DNA of 64,000 nucleotides from Polyporus tsugae (lineage: Eukaryota; Basidiomycota; Agaricomycetes; Polyporales; Polyporaceae): positions 1,426,001 to 1,490,000 of the forward strand of contig JAHRBS010000001.1 in NCBI GenBank assembly GCA_024305745.1. Direction: 5' to 3'. Below, in pieces: positions 21,954 through 33,728 of the stretch. The translations under genes and the position numbers were made by a program. The notes beneath the pieces were generated by a model. The model saw only the letters and a list, made by a program, of their open reading frames with translations. It searched no databases and was not told the origin of the DNA. Within the stretch, counting starts at the first letter, position 1. Each line of letters opens with the position of its first letter.

Positions 21954-22293
21954 GCTCCAGCCGGAACAGTGCTGCACAGATAAGCAGATGCCTGGCCGGA
22001 CAACAATCCAAGCAACAGGCAGCACTTGGCCGGGGCATGATTGCAACGATCAATGGTACCCAGCCAGAGAACAATGGAGCAAAGATGGCAGCCTCAGCTA
22101 AGGCAGCTGTGTGGCAACAAACCTACCCAGCCGGGCACCAATAGAGGAAAGGTTGGCGCTGATTGGGACCAGCACCATCCCGGCCGGGCAACAATCGAGT
22201 GAATGTTACGGCACCGGCCAATGCATCTAAATGGATCAATATGTTGTATAGCCGGACCATTCCTGTATTAACTTGGCAAGAACCGGCTGCTCC
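21954..22293. repeat. Phased near-palindrome array III (10 cores)
   Basis: Core centres at 21960, 21995, 22029, 22063, 22097 and 22130, then after one irregular 53-bp step 22183, 22217, 22251 and 22286. Regular steps are 33-35 bp. Examples: CTCCAGCCGGA, CCTGGCCGGA, ACCCAGCCGGGC, TCCCGGCCGGGC. Confidence 0.6.
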
Positions 22294-22320
22294 ACTATGA
22301 AGCCTACTGCATTATTAACT

Positions 22321-22781
22321 TAGGCTGGAGCAAGGGTGTCAAAAACCCTCAAGAGTTGGTGAGAGTTTAGACCAAGGGTAAGGGTGGGGGTTATCACAAG
22401 CTCACCCTTGATAAAACCCTCACCCCTGGCAAGGGTTGGAGGGTATGGTAGGGGTGTAGTAAGGATATGGCAAGACAGATATATATTAATCAAAAATGAT
22501 GTAAACTTCCAATTTTAGGAGGAATGATAGCTTGATCTGCTGTTATCTGCTTGTAGATACAACCTCAAGGTATCTACAATATAGATTATAGGCACCAGAA
22601 GCTTATTTGGACAAAAAAACCCTAGAGGATCAAGGGTAAGGATATGTAAGGGTAAGGGTGAGGGTTAGAATATTGGCACTCTTGATGAAAACCCTCACCC
22701 TTGGCGAGGGTTGGGGTTTTTGGAGGATAAGGGTGGGGGTTAAGATCTAGACACCCTAGGGTTACCCCTGCTATAGCCTAG
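22321..22781. mobile_element. hAT-like MITE with imperfect terminal inverted repeats
   Basis: A 461-bp non-coding unit. It starts TAGGCTGGAGCAAGGGTGTC and its far end reads, on the other strand, TAGGCTATAGCAGGGGT. The first bases match the TIR of the autonomous hAT at 31,508 (TAGGCTGTAGCATGGGT). The interior holds inverted runs of ACCCTCACCC and GGGTGAGGGT that could fold into hairpins. The flanking 8-mers (TATTAACT and GATCATTG) do not match, so one flank has been replaced or the duplication has decayed. Confidence 0.5.
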
Positions 22782-23617
22782 ATCATTGACTATAAGGTTT
22801 ATGACAAGGAACTCCTCACAATTGTCGAGTCATTCTGTGACGTGTGAGCATGGCTCATAGGTATGGACATTCCTATTTCCGTGATCTCAGATCATAAGAA
22901 TTTGGAATGTTTCATGACCTCGCGCATTCTGAATCATCATCAGGTGCGCTGGTCTATGTTTCTTTCGGAGTTCAACTTTGTTTTGGACTATCCTCCCAGA
23001 CTTGAAAACCCCACGGATGCACCCTCGAGGTGTGCTGACCTTGTACCTCAAGAAGGAGATGACATCCTCTGCGAGAACACAAAAGTCCTACTAACACCTT
23101 CGCACAAACAGAGAAATTTTCTGCTTTCAGACATGGCCACTATGGATGCTTTGTTGTCTTCACCTGGCATTCAAGTTTTAGCCTCTACGGTCCTTGCAAC
23201 GGACAACTCAGACTTCGCTGAGTGTTACAAGACTCCCATTTGCAACAACTCCAAGTGGTGAGATGCTCTTGCTCAAGACAACTCCGAGTTCAGGCTTGAG
23301 GGCAACCTCGTCTTTCACAATGATTGTCTCTTCATTCCTCTTACTCTTTGCACTGACATTCTTCATTCCTGTCCCAATTCTGCTCTCGCAGGTCACCCTG
23401 GATGTGCGCGCACCCTCGCTGCTCGCACTTGTCAAACAGGACTACTTGTGGCCCAGTCTCACGACCTACATGCACAAGTACATCTGCACATGTGACGTCT
23501 GTGATAGAGTCAAGATGCCTCGCCACAAATCTTATGGTCTCCTTCATCCACTTGAGACTCCTGACTGACCATGGCAGTCCATCACAATGGACTACATCGT
23601 AAAGCTCCCCTTGTCTC
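22782..23617 (+). pseudogene. Older Ty3/Gypsy element: RNase H to integrase N-terminus remnant
   Basis: Plus-strand fragment beginning DYKVYDKELLTIVESF (RNase H), then ISVISDHKNLECFMTSRIL and an integrase zinc-finger region (HPGCARTLAA, VCDRVKMPRHKSYGLLHPLE), ending in the integrase core start WQSITMDYIVKLPLS. Internal stops include a TGA where related proteins have Arg (LETPD*PWQS). It is cut at 23,617 by Gypsy copy B and at 22,781 by the MITE. Its reading frame continues in the minus-strand piece ending at 12,599, so both are halves of one older element. Confidence 0.78.
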
Positions 23618-24063
23618 TGTTACGACTGGCCGTCGAGTAAGGATCAGGGATACGTACAAGACGAGCAGGAGCGCCGACAAGCACTTGTGCAGCAAGAGCG
23701 GAGCAAGGCTCAACGGTCAGGGCTGGAGACAAGATGTATTGAGTAAGTAGATGTCTACGAGCAAAATACAGCGAGGCTTACCTGGAGACAAGAGGTCGAA
23801 ACTAAGGTCTCCAGGCAGCAGAGTACAGGTCCTTATATACGTATAGAGGACAATGAGAACCCGGGGACAATAGGTAACTATGGACATGGGTGAACAATGG
23901 GAATGGAACAATAGTGATGACAGACAATGAGGAGCTATTGTGCTAAAGAACAAAGGACAAGATACAATGCAACAGAGAACAATAAGTACAACATGAGAAG
24001 TAGATTGTCCAAAAAAGGAAACTAAGGCACTGGTAGCAGGCGCCGAATGGAACATTCATGACA
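23618..24063 (-). repeat. 3' LTR of Gypsy copy B
   Basis: 446 bp. R-region 11-mer at 23,793-23,803 (AGTTTCGACCT on the minus strand) is the perfect complement of the primer site. Confidence 0.9.
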
Positions 24064-24095
24064 ATACCCCCCTGCTAAGGGTTGTGCCTTCACGA

Positions 24096-27000
24096 CTAAG
24101 TCTTCTTGAGAGGACCAGGCGCCTCTGCGTGCGTTGAATGGAATTTCTGCACGAGTTGCGGCGTGTTTGTAAGGTCCACTGCATCCTCCCAGCTGTCGTG
24201 TTCAGGGCCCCAACCCTTCCAGTGTACGAGGTACTGCAGTTTCTTCCACCACCCATACCGCCGCGACTCCAACACTTCCTCCACTTTGTACTCTTCCTCC
24301 CCCTCCACCTCAATTGCGGCTGGCTCTGCCGGGTGACGACCGGGGAGTCGACTCTCCTTGTGTGGAAGCAGGAGAGAAACGTGGAATACGGGGTGGATTA
24401 CAAGGTCCTTGGGGAGTCTGAGCTCATAAGCCAGATTGCCCACCTTGCGTACAACCGGATACGGGCCAGCGTACTGATCCACCAGTTTCCGAGAGACTCC
24501 AGGAACACAGAAGTTCCTCGCGTCGAGCCACACCTTCTGGCCTTCCTTGAACTCTGGAGCATCATGGACATACCAATCATAGTACTCCTTCATCTGCTCA
24601 GCTGCTAGAGTTAAGGCCGCGGTTGCATCCTCTTGCGCCTGTTGCAACTCCTCCCGGCATTTATCAGCTGCAGGCACCACCGTAGGCAACATCGGAATGT
24701 GGAACTGGGGTTCGTAGCCGTACATGAGGTAGAACAGCGAGTAACCCATTGACGAGTGCTGGTGTGAGTTAAAGGCGAACTCTGCAATCAGCGGCCACTT
24801 GACCCAGTCATCACGGTGCCGCGAGCAGAACATACGAAGGTACACCTCTATCTCCTGGTTCCATCGTTCCGATTGCCCATCTGTCTGTGGGTGGTAGGCT
24901 GTGGACATTGCGCTTTCTATGCCGAGTCCCTTGAGTACGGCACAGAAGAGCTTGCTTGAGAACTGGGGCCCACAATCAGAGATGATCTTCCGTGGCAGCC
25001 CGTGAAGACGAAAATGTTCTCGGATGAAGTTGTCAGCAGCTCCTTCTGCATTGATCTCCTCGGTGCAAGGAATAAGATGTATCATCTTTCCATGCCGATC
25101 AGCGATGAGCTGAAGCGCGTTGTATCCGTCCACCTCTGGGAGTCCAGTGATGAAGTTGCACATCACAATCTGGCCCGGGCCATCAGGGATTTCGTTTGGT
25201 TGAAGAGGACCGTGCGGTTTGGCATGTGAACCCTTGCCGCGGTGACAGGTGTTGCAGGTCTCAACGTAATCCTTGATGAACTTTGCCATGCCCGGCCACC
25301 AGTAGTTTTGCGTGACCAACTCCAACATCTTCAACTGCCCAGGGTGTCCAGCGGGCGGGAGGTCGTGGTGGATGCATACAATCTCAGCACGCAGTGCCTC
25401 GTCCTTGGGGACATAGACTTTGCCTCGGTACAGTAGCAGGCCTTGCTCACTGTTCCAGTCCACCAAGTCATTCTGAAGACGTGCTGGTCCAAGTTTGTCC
25501 AGTTTACTGAGTGCCTCCATGACCTCCTGCTCGCGCTCTCCACACTCGCGGATGCGTTGAAGCAGTGCCTTCTCTGGAACCACCAATAGATGCCCTCTCT
25601 TGGCTGCCAGTACTCGGAAACATTCTGGCTGCAACAAGACTCGACTGAGATTGTCATCTGCATCCTTGGGCTGGTTGTCGGGCTGTCTTGACAGTGCATC
25701 GGCCCTACCATTAGACGTCCCAGGCTTGTGCAAGATGACAAAGTCGAATCGTGACAGATAGAGAGCCCATCGTGCCTGCCTGCGTGTGAGGTTCTGTGCT
25801 GTGCGCCAATACTTGAGGTTCTTGTGGTCCGACTGGATCTCGAACACACTGGGGAGACCCTCGAGATAGTGATGCCAGGCCTGCAGGGCACGAATGATGG
25901 CGAGCATCTCCTTGTCGTAGATCTCATAGTTGCATTCAGCATCGTTCATTGACTCAGAGTGAAAAGCGATGGGGTGCCATTTGCCGTCTTCCCCCTCCTG
26001 AGACAGAACCATGCCTGTAGCAAAGTCAGATGCGTCGACTTCGATGCGGGTGTTGTGGTCTGGATCATAGATTGTCAGGACAGGGCTTCTGGTGAAGCAA
26101 CGCTTGAGCTCGTCAAAGGCAGACTGCTCTTCGTCTCCCCATTGCCATGGCGCATTGCCCGTGAGGCGATCCAAGGGTTTGCAGATGGCACCAAAGTCCT
26201 TTATGAACCGCCGATAGAAGTTTGCAAAACCGCGGAACTTCCGTATGTCTGTGGCGTTCTGAGGGACAGGCCAATCTGCGATACCCTTCACCTTCACCGG
26301 GTCCATCTCTACGCAGTTCTCTGAGACGAGTACACCGAGGTATTCCACCTTAGGCTGTTCAAACTTGCACTTCTCTGGCTTGCAGAACAGATTGTTCTCC
26401 TTAAGACGTTTCAGGACCTCACGCACCAATGTGCGGTGTTCCTCGAGACTGTCGGTGAATATGAGGATGTTGTCGAGGTAGATAGTGACTTTGCCGAGTA
26501 TGATGAGGTCCTTGAAGATGTCGTTCATGAGCGCAGAGAATGTGCTGGGCGAATTGGCTAGCCCAAAGAACATAACATTTGGCTCGAACAGCCCTCGATT
26601 GGTCACGAAGGCAGCCTTCCACTCATCGCCGGCCTTAACCCGCATATTGTTGTACCCCCAGCGAATATCAAGCTTTGTGAAGTACTTGGCCTTCTTGAGT
26701 CGATCCATCAGATCCGATACCAACGGTAGTGGGTAACGGTTCTTAATGGTGATCTCGTTGAGTTGCCGATAGTCCTGGACTGGATGTAGGCTACCATCTT
26801 TCTTCTTGACAAAGAAGAACGGTGATGACATTGGCGACTTCGACCCTTGAATATAGCCTTTGGCCAAGTTCTCAGCGAGAAACTTGTCAAGCTCTCCTTG
26901 TTTGCTGGGCGACAGGGGGTACACACGGGAATGGAACATCTTTGCATTGGGCACGAGCTCTATTGCATGGTCATAGGGTCCGTGTTCTGGCAAACGTTCG

Positions 27001-27863
27001 GACACCTCTTTCGAGAACACATGCAGGTATTCGTGATAGTGCTCGGGTACAATCTCTTCGACGGGGCGGACTTCCTTCTTCTAGTACTCTTGCTCAATGA
27101 GTTGTTGCAAATATGTGTATGTCGCTGAAGCAAACAGTTGTGAAGCACCATAAAGGCGTTGTCCATCCTCCCATGCATCGAGAAGAGACGTCTCAGTTCC
27201 ATCCCACCGCGGCAGGAATCCTGGCAGCCAGGGCCTATTCTCCTCCTTCTCCTTGGTCATCACAGCTGCACACACCCTTCCAACCTTCCTAACCTTCTTT
27301 GCCCATCGAGGACCATGGCGCGCCGTAAGCCATACCTCCGTATCATGCACTTTGGTCTTGACAGGTTCAGAGGTTCTTTGGTTAGCCGGGCATGTCTCTG
27401 GACATCTCAACAGGCGCACCAAGCCATGTTCCCAGTCTACTTCAGAGTTGCGCTCATGTAGCCAGTCCAGGCCGATGATGACATCCTCTTCTCCTATATC
27501 TGTCACTACAAAGACCACCTTCTCCCTGTGGTCTCCAATTGCCATATCCAACACGGCAACCTCTGTGATCGCACCATCACAGTTTTCTGAACTGTCGATG
27601 TTGTACAGAGGAATTGGCCTTGCCAACTTCCTCATTGTAACCCTATTCTGTTCTACGAATCATCTATGTAGGAACTTAGTAGTAGCACCGCTATCTACCA
27701 TAGCTACAATGTCCTTATGTCGCTGCTTGCCGATTAACCGTACCAGTATATGAAAGTGTTGACCATCATGATTTACTTCATATACAAACGACAAACCCAG
27801 TACAGAAAATCGACTATTACTACAGGAACCAGCACACGCAGCATTCAATGCGGTTCTAATCAA
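24096..27863 (-). pseudogene. Gypsy copy B Pol, interrupted by the same two stops as copy A
   Basis: Minus-strand frame in three pieces: 27,863-27,660 (protease DSGATTKFLH, then TGA), 27,635-27,081 (to TAG) and 27,020-24,096 (974 aa: RT, RNase H, integrase, chromodomain). The protein is almost identical to copy A (for example His for Arg in DWLHERN, and Asp for Asn in ESMNDAECNYE). It has the same YLDN, the same MCNF in the integrase core and the same chromodomain. The slippery heptamer is kept at 27,863-27,869, although gag here stops earlier. Confidence 0.87.
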
Positions 27864-27976
27864 AAACCCTCTTTCTTATCGACCACCGTAAGGGCGGTGA
27901 TCTTCTCCTCCATTGCCTTAAGCTGGGCCTTGAGTGTTGTGAGCTCATCGGTACCGGATGAGGAAGAAGAGGCAGC

Positions 27977-28696
27977 TCATTGGCCCTCGACCTTGGGCTT
28001 TGGGCAGTGGAACGTGGGATGTCCTTTCTCACCACAGCTCCAGCACTCGCCGTTGAACTTCTTCTTGCCCAAACCAGAGGTGGCTGCCTTTTTGCCCTTC
28101 TTCTTCCATCCAAATTGCTTCAGCCGTTCCTCCTTGCGCACGGCAAGTTGCCGGTCCATCTGCAGCGCAACTTTCTGGATCTTGGCGAGGTCCGAGATGT
28201 CGTGTGCTGTGGTCGTGAAAGCATCATTGATCTTGTAAGGGAGCGCTGTGCAGTACTGTTCGCATTTGTCTGCGTCACCAAACCTGGTGCGAGCAGCGAT
28301 GGCATTGAATTGGCTGGTGTAGTCCTTAACGGTGCCAAGCCGATGCAAAGCCTTGCAGAGTTTGGCGAGTTCTGCAACCACCGCTTCTTTGTTGTTTGCA
28401 GCACAGAAGTGCACCTTGAACGACCCTTCAAAGGCTGCAAAGTCCGACCACGCAACATTGCCACTGGCCACCGTGACAATGTATGGGCCGGCCCACTCAG
28501 CAGCGCCACTGGTCAACTTGTTGAGGATCGTGATCCAGCGGATCTCGTGCGCGACACCTTGCGCTTCGAGAAGATTGTAGTAGATGCGGGCATTGGCTAC
28601 AAAGCGGAGCCCTTCCTGCGCAAGCTTTCCATTGTACTCGCAAGGGGCGACTTGGGAGAGGAGTTTGGAGACATCAAAGGGGGTGGGTGTGGCCAT
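27977..28696 (-). pseudogene. Gypsy copy B Gag, truncated by a premature stop
   Basis: 239 aa, ending at TGA (27,977-27,979) just after the zinc knuckle CWSCGEKGHPTFHC, where copy A continues for about 39 more residues. Several substitutions relative to copy A cluster in the C-terminal half. The truncation removes the gag-pol overlap, so Pol could not be made by frameshifting from this gag. Confidence 0.83.
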
Positions 28697-29725
28697 GGTG
28701 GGAGCGGGTGACAGTGCTCACAATGAGGGCAAAGAGGAAGAGGACGATGAGGGTGGTGAGGATGGAGGTGTCAGGGTGTTGAGAACTACGGTTTCTCGTT
28801 TGGGTTCCTCCTCGACTGCAGGGTTTGAGTCCTCTTGCTCGGGTTCTGCTTCAACCTTGGGTAGTGCTGAGGTCAAAGCGATGGGGGAATTGGAGGTGCT
28901 GGATGCGAGCTGTTGTCTAACAAGCTCAGCAGTGGTCTGGAGGGTTAGTCCTCCAAGACGAGGGGATGCGGACGGAGTCCCAGTGGGGGTCGGCTTGCAA
29001 CTTTGGGGCTGAGAGGTTGGACGTGAGGTGGGGCGGGATGCAGGATAGGATGCAGGGTTACTAGTTGCAACTGCTGCCGCTTGGCGAAGAGGCGGACGTT
29101 CGGGGTCACGAAAGGCAGGTGTAGGGGGTCTGGCGATGTGTGCAAGGATAAGGGCTGGTTGGTCTTCGGTAGTGATGAGTCGAGGTGCGAGACCTTTGAC
29201 TGCCTCAGGAATAGGTCTCCAAGTACGACTCCGGTGTGGGCACAGTTGTGTTACACAGACAGACCACCGTTTCTTGTCCTTATCCCAGTGCTCGTCCTGG
29301 ACTTCAAAGGGGTGAAAGGCGTGCGCGAACTCTTTCCAAGCCAGGATGAAGTGTCTTGCTTCCTATTCAGGAACAATGGACGGCTGGTGCACAACCCAAC
29401 ACTGTCTGCTCAGCCTCCTCGGCCTATTGCTGTGTCTTAACCTCAGGGGACACGAGCCCAGGGGTGTCCTGCCTTGACTTTGTTTTGCCGCCTTTCTCTA
29501 GCCTCCCACGCCGTGAGGCGGACCGCTTCTGTCAGTGCCAGGGTCTCGGGTTAGGAGCTTTCCGCGCACTGTACCACTAAAAGTGGCAAGCCTCGAGTTG
29601 AATCAAGACCATGTCCGATGGTGTGACTAGAGCGCGCACTACGCTAGGCCAACACAGAGGGTCAAGAGTGCGTACCGTACAAGGGGAAAGGAAAAAGGGT
29701 GTGGGTACACCGGTCCTCGTGAAGT

Positions 29726-29736
29726 AGTTTCGACCT
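29726..29736 (-). promoter_or_regulatory. Self-complementary primer-binding site of copy B
   Basis: The same 11-mer as in copy A (AGGTCGAAACT on the minus strand), two bases inside the 5' LTR. Confidence 0.72.
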
Positions 29737-29738
29737 AA

Positions 29739-30168
29739 TGTTACGACTGGCTGTCGAGTAAGGACCAGGGAGACTTACAAGACGAGCAAGGGCGTCGACG
29801 AGCACTTGTGCAGTGAGAGCGGAGCAAGGCTCAACAGTCAGGGCTGGAGACAAGATGTATTGAGTAAGTAGATGTCTACAAGCAAAATACAGCGAGGCTT
29901 ACCTGGAGACAAGAGATCAAAACTGAGGTCTCCAGGCAGCAAAGTACAGGTCCTTATATACGTATAGAGGACAATGAGAACCTGGGGACAATAGGTAACT
30001 ATGGACATGGGTGAACAATGGGAATGGAACAATAGTGACGACAGACAATAAGGAGCTATTGTGCTAAAGAACAAAGGACAAGATACAATGCAACGGAGAA
30101 CAATAAGTACGACATGAGAAGTAGATTGTCCGGGAAAGGAAACTAAGGTGCTGGTAGCAGGCGCCGAA
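29739..30168 (-). repeat. 5' LTR of Gypsy copy B, missing outer 16 bp
   Basis: 430 bp. Sequence follows copy A's 5' LTR almost exactly, then stops at ...GCGCCGAA (30,168) and changes to unrelated CTACAGGGCAGATC. Confidence 0.88.
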
Positions 30169-33100
30169 CTACAGGGCAGATCAATTGGCAGTTGATTGCA
30201 CTCCTTCTCCCTTGACCGTGCCTCCTCTCTACTGCGTCCTTTTTTCGCTTGTGCTCGTAACAACCTTTCCAGACATCTCTCAATCATGGATGAAGTTTGG
30301 CTCACCAAAGAGGAGATCGACACCCTGCATGGCGAGATGAAAGAGTGGGGGACGAAAACTAACAGCAAAAAGAAAGCTATCTGAGAGTGTCTCGCCCAGG
30401 ATTTCCTGGCTGCAAGACAGGAGCCTGTCAACAAGTGGTCGAAGACATGCATGAAGACCGTAAGTTGACAATAAACCCTTGGGGGACGTGATTTGGTCAC
30501 TTACATTTCGCAGAAAATCTCAATGTGGATCTCCAACCATATTATGAGCAAGACAGCCCATCGCATCCCAAAGCTTCTCAAGACAACCTGATCAGGGTGC
30601 GATGTGTTCTATGAACAGAAAAGTGCCAAGATTCAGAAGCGCATCAACGAGCTCAAGGGAGAAGGGTATGTGCACATCACCATGGTCAACAAGGCTCGTG
30701 CAGAGCGCTGGGAGCTACTGGAAGAGGAAGCACAGCAGGCATATGAGGACACAGCAGAGGTGTGGACATTGGAAGGTCCAGAGGCTATGATGCGCGAACA
30801 GTGTGTCCCTTCTAGCTCTTGAGAAATCCAGCATTCTAACCTCTTTCATAATAGAATTATTGCCAAATGTGTGCCCAATTGGGTGTCTGCCTTCTCTGGC
30901 CTCCTCTGGGATCAAGCTGATGTCATGACATATGTCTCGTATGCCTGGCGCAACAGTGAGGGCAAGCTCAAGCATGCACAGTGAGTTCAGAAAAATCTAA
31001 GTGTCTCACTGCCCGATGCTGACACTTCAGTAGGTACAATATCAGCATGGCGTGGCATGACGACAAACCCAAGGTCGTTCACTTCACGGACCACCAACCC
31101 AACTGGAACAAGGAATTCCCTCAATCTTTCAAGACATATGCTGACTGGATGCTGTCCAATGCCGATGAGGACACTCGTGCTCATGAACTCCCTTCTAAGC
31201 CCAAGGGCGGCCCCGCTGAGATGGAGTTGGATACACGTGGTTTGCCACTCCTTCCCTCGCTTGACTCGGTCTCAGGCCAACCTGCCCATCAGGCGACCAT
31301 ACGGAAGCTCTTCAATGAGCATTACAGTGAGTCATCTCTGCCCAGGCACTTCATATGCCCGCAGGCACTTCATACATCTGACCCCCGCCTCCGTTATAGT
31401 ACATGCATCAGGAACCAAGGACATGCCTGTCCCGTGGCTGTCTGTGTTGACGGACAAACACAAGTACTTCTTGGCTGCCATCATCCCCGACGAGTTGGTC
31501 ATCCAGGTAGGCTGTAGCATGGGTCACATATACCCACCCGGGTACATGCGGGTTTGCAGCCCGGGTGTGGGTGCGGGTTGACTTTGCCTGACCTTCGTCC
31601 TAACCCGGCACCCGGGACACCGGGTACCGGGTACAGCCACCATTAAAAAGCACCCATGAGCTTCGAAATATCACGTCCAAGGACAGCTTACTAGCGCCCG
31701 TCGGGAGGTTGCAGGCAGGCAGCAACACGAGGCATGATCACGCACAGATGGCTGAAGATATGGCCTGCACGTAGTGGGCCAATATTCACATAATGGGAAG
31801 GATACCACAGATGGACTAGTCTACATGTACTATACAGTTACTATACAGTACCAAGCCACACATGTTCTCCGGGAGCTGGGTCAGACGAAGTGCAAGATAT
31901 AAGTCCATGCGCGCTGCAAAATCAACAAAACCGACTTCACCATCTATTTATACATCTCCTAGCTTCATCCCGCATTCATCAATGTCAAACAAAGGCCGCA
32001 AACGGGCGGGCACCGGGACCGTGACACGCTCTCCCCCGTCAAAGAAGACACGGGCTCGCAAAGGCTCTGCCGCCGCTGACAAGACTGCCACCACCACCGC
32101 TGGCAGCGCAACCGAGAAGACGAGCAAGCGCACCGCCGCAGCATCTCGCGCGAAGGCAAACAAGACCAACCCCACCACAGACGCGGCCGACAAGGACACC
32201 ACGGCCCTGCGCGTGCCCTGTGCGAAGGGCAGCAAGAAGGTCCGGGCACCCGAGTCGCTCGAGAACGACGGCTTCATGTTCGTCGACGACGGTGCGGGCA
32301 AAGGCAAGGACTCCGGCGACGAGGATTCGAGCAGCGACGGTGAGAAGGACGAGGGGAAGAGGGTCGAGGACACTCTTGACGTCGAGAGCGAGGACGAGCT
32401 TGGTACGTGTTTGCATGCACCCGCTTCCTGTGAAAGACTCTAAATCAGTGAGACGCAGAGACCATGAAGTCGGGCTGGAACAGCACCATTTACGCATTCT
32501 ATGGCCCTACTCCGATGATCGAGTACGTGAGCGGCCGTCGCTCGCACGTCTTCCACTGCCTCGGGCGGGGATGCAAAGTGAAGGTCCGTCGTTTCCTCAA
32601 TACGAAGGACTACAACTCGACCTCAAATATGCGCCACCACGCCATCAAATGCTGGGGCGAGGAGGCCGTGGAAGCTGCGCGCGCGGCCGCCAATGTCTCG
32701 GAGGCATGCGACAAGATTGTCGGTGGCATCCTCAAGAACGGCTCGATCACCGCCCACTTCCAGCGTAAGGCTGGCGAGGTCACCTACAGCGCACGCCAGC
32801 ACACACGCACCGAGGCACGTGTTGAGATCGCCAAGTGGGTCGCTGAGAGCCTTCGGCCATTCCGTATCGTCGCAGACGCTGGGTTCAAGGTGCTGATGAA
32901 GATGGGCCGCCCGGGATATCATCTTCCCTCCCCTTCTACAGTCGCGCGCGATGTGAAGGAAGTCTTCAAAAAGACTAGGTCGCGCATTGCCAAGATGCTC
33001 CAGGTTAGTACTCTCTGTCGGCTGAGAACTCCACCGCCGCGATAGGAACTGATGCTTACCTTAGGAATACGACGGGGCGCTCCACTTCGCCACCGATGCA

Positions 33101-33728
33101 TGGACTTCGCCGAACCACCTTGCGTTTGTCGCCATCACGGTCCACTTCAAACACGAGGGCCAGCCCGTGTCATTGCTGCTCGATTTTGTTGAGGTTGCCA
33201 AGTCGCACACCGGCGTGAACCTCGCCGCCGCATTTACCGAGATCCTGAAGGAGTTCGGCATTGAGGAGAAGGTCAGTCAGCCGCTTATCTCTCCACCCTG
33301 CCTGGTCCCAGCTTGAGCTTACCTGTGGTGATAGATACTCGCTGTTACGTGTGATAATGCCGCAAACAACGATACGATGGTCGAGGCGCTCGCTGAGGAC
33401 CTTGAGGCCTTCGAGGGGCAGGAAACACGCATCCGCTGCTTCCTGCACATTATGAACATAGTGGCGGGCAAGAACCTCATCCGTCAGTTCAACACGGCCA
33501 CCGCGCGCGCGAAGGACAACAAAGACGACGACGATGACAAGGAGAAGGAGATAATGACGCTCGCTCAGGAGCTCGAGACCATCCCCGAACTGGACGACCC
33601 AGCGTGCGGGGGCGACGACGATGAAGACGACGATCTTGATGGTGAGGAGCTCTTGGATGCGGTTTCCGAGCTTTCGGACGAGGAGCGGGAGGAGTTCGAG
33701 AACAGCGCGCGGCCGCTGAAGCTGCTGC

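Larger units (their letters stand above)
23618..30168 (-). mobile_element. Ty3/Gypsy chromovirus, copy B (inverted, clipped at outer end)
   Basis: Same family as copy A, opposite orientation: 3' LTR 23,618-24,063, internal region 24,064-29,738 (5675 bp, same length as A), 5' LTR 29,739-30,168. The 5' LTR lacks its outermost 16 bp (it should begin TGTCATGAACG) and runs straight into unrelated sequence at 30,169. Its inner 3' LTR is flanked by GTCTC, the complement of the GAGAC beside copy A's 5' LTR. It shares both pol stops, the YLDN and integrase Asn changes, and the LTR-type difference with copy A, which implies a DNA-level relationship. Confidence 0.92.
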
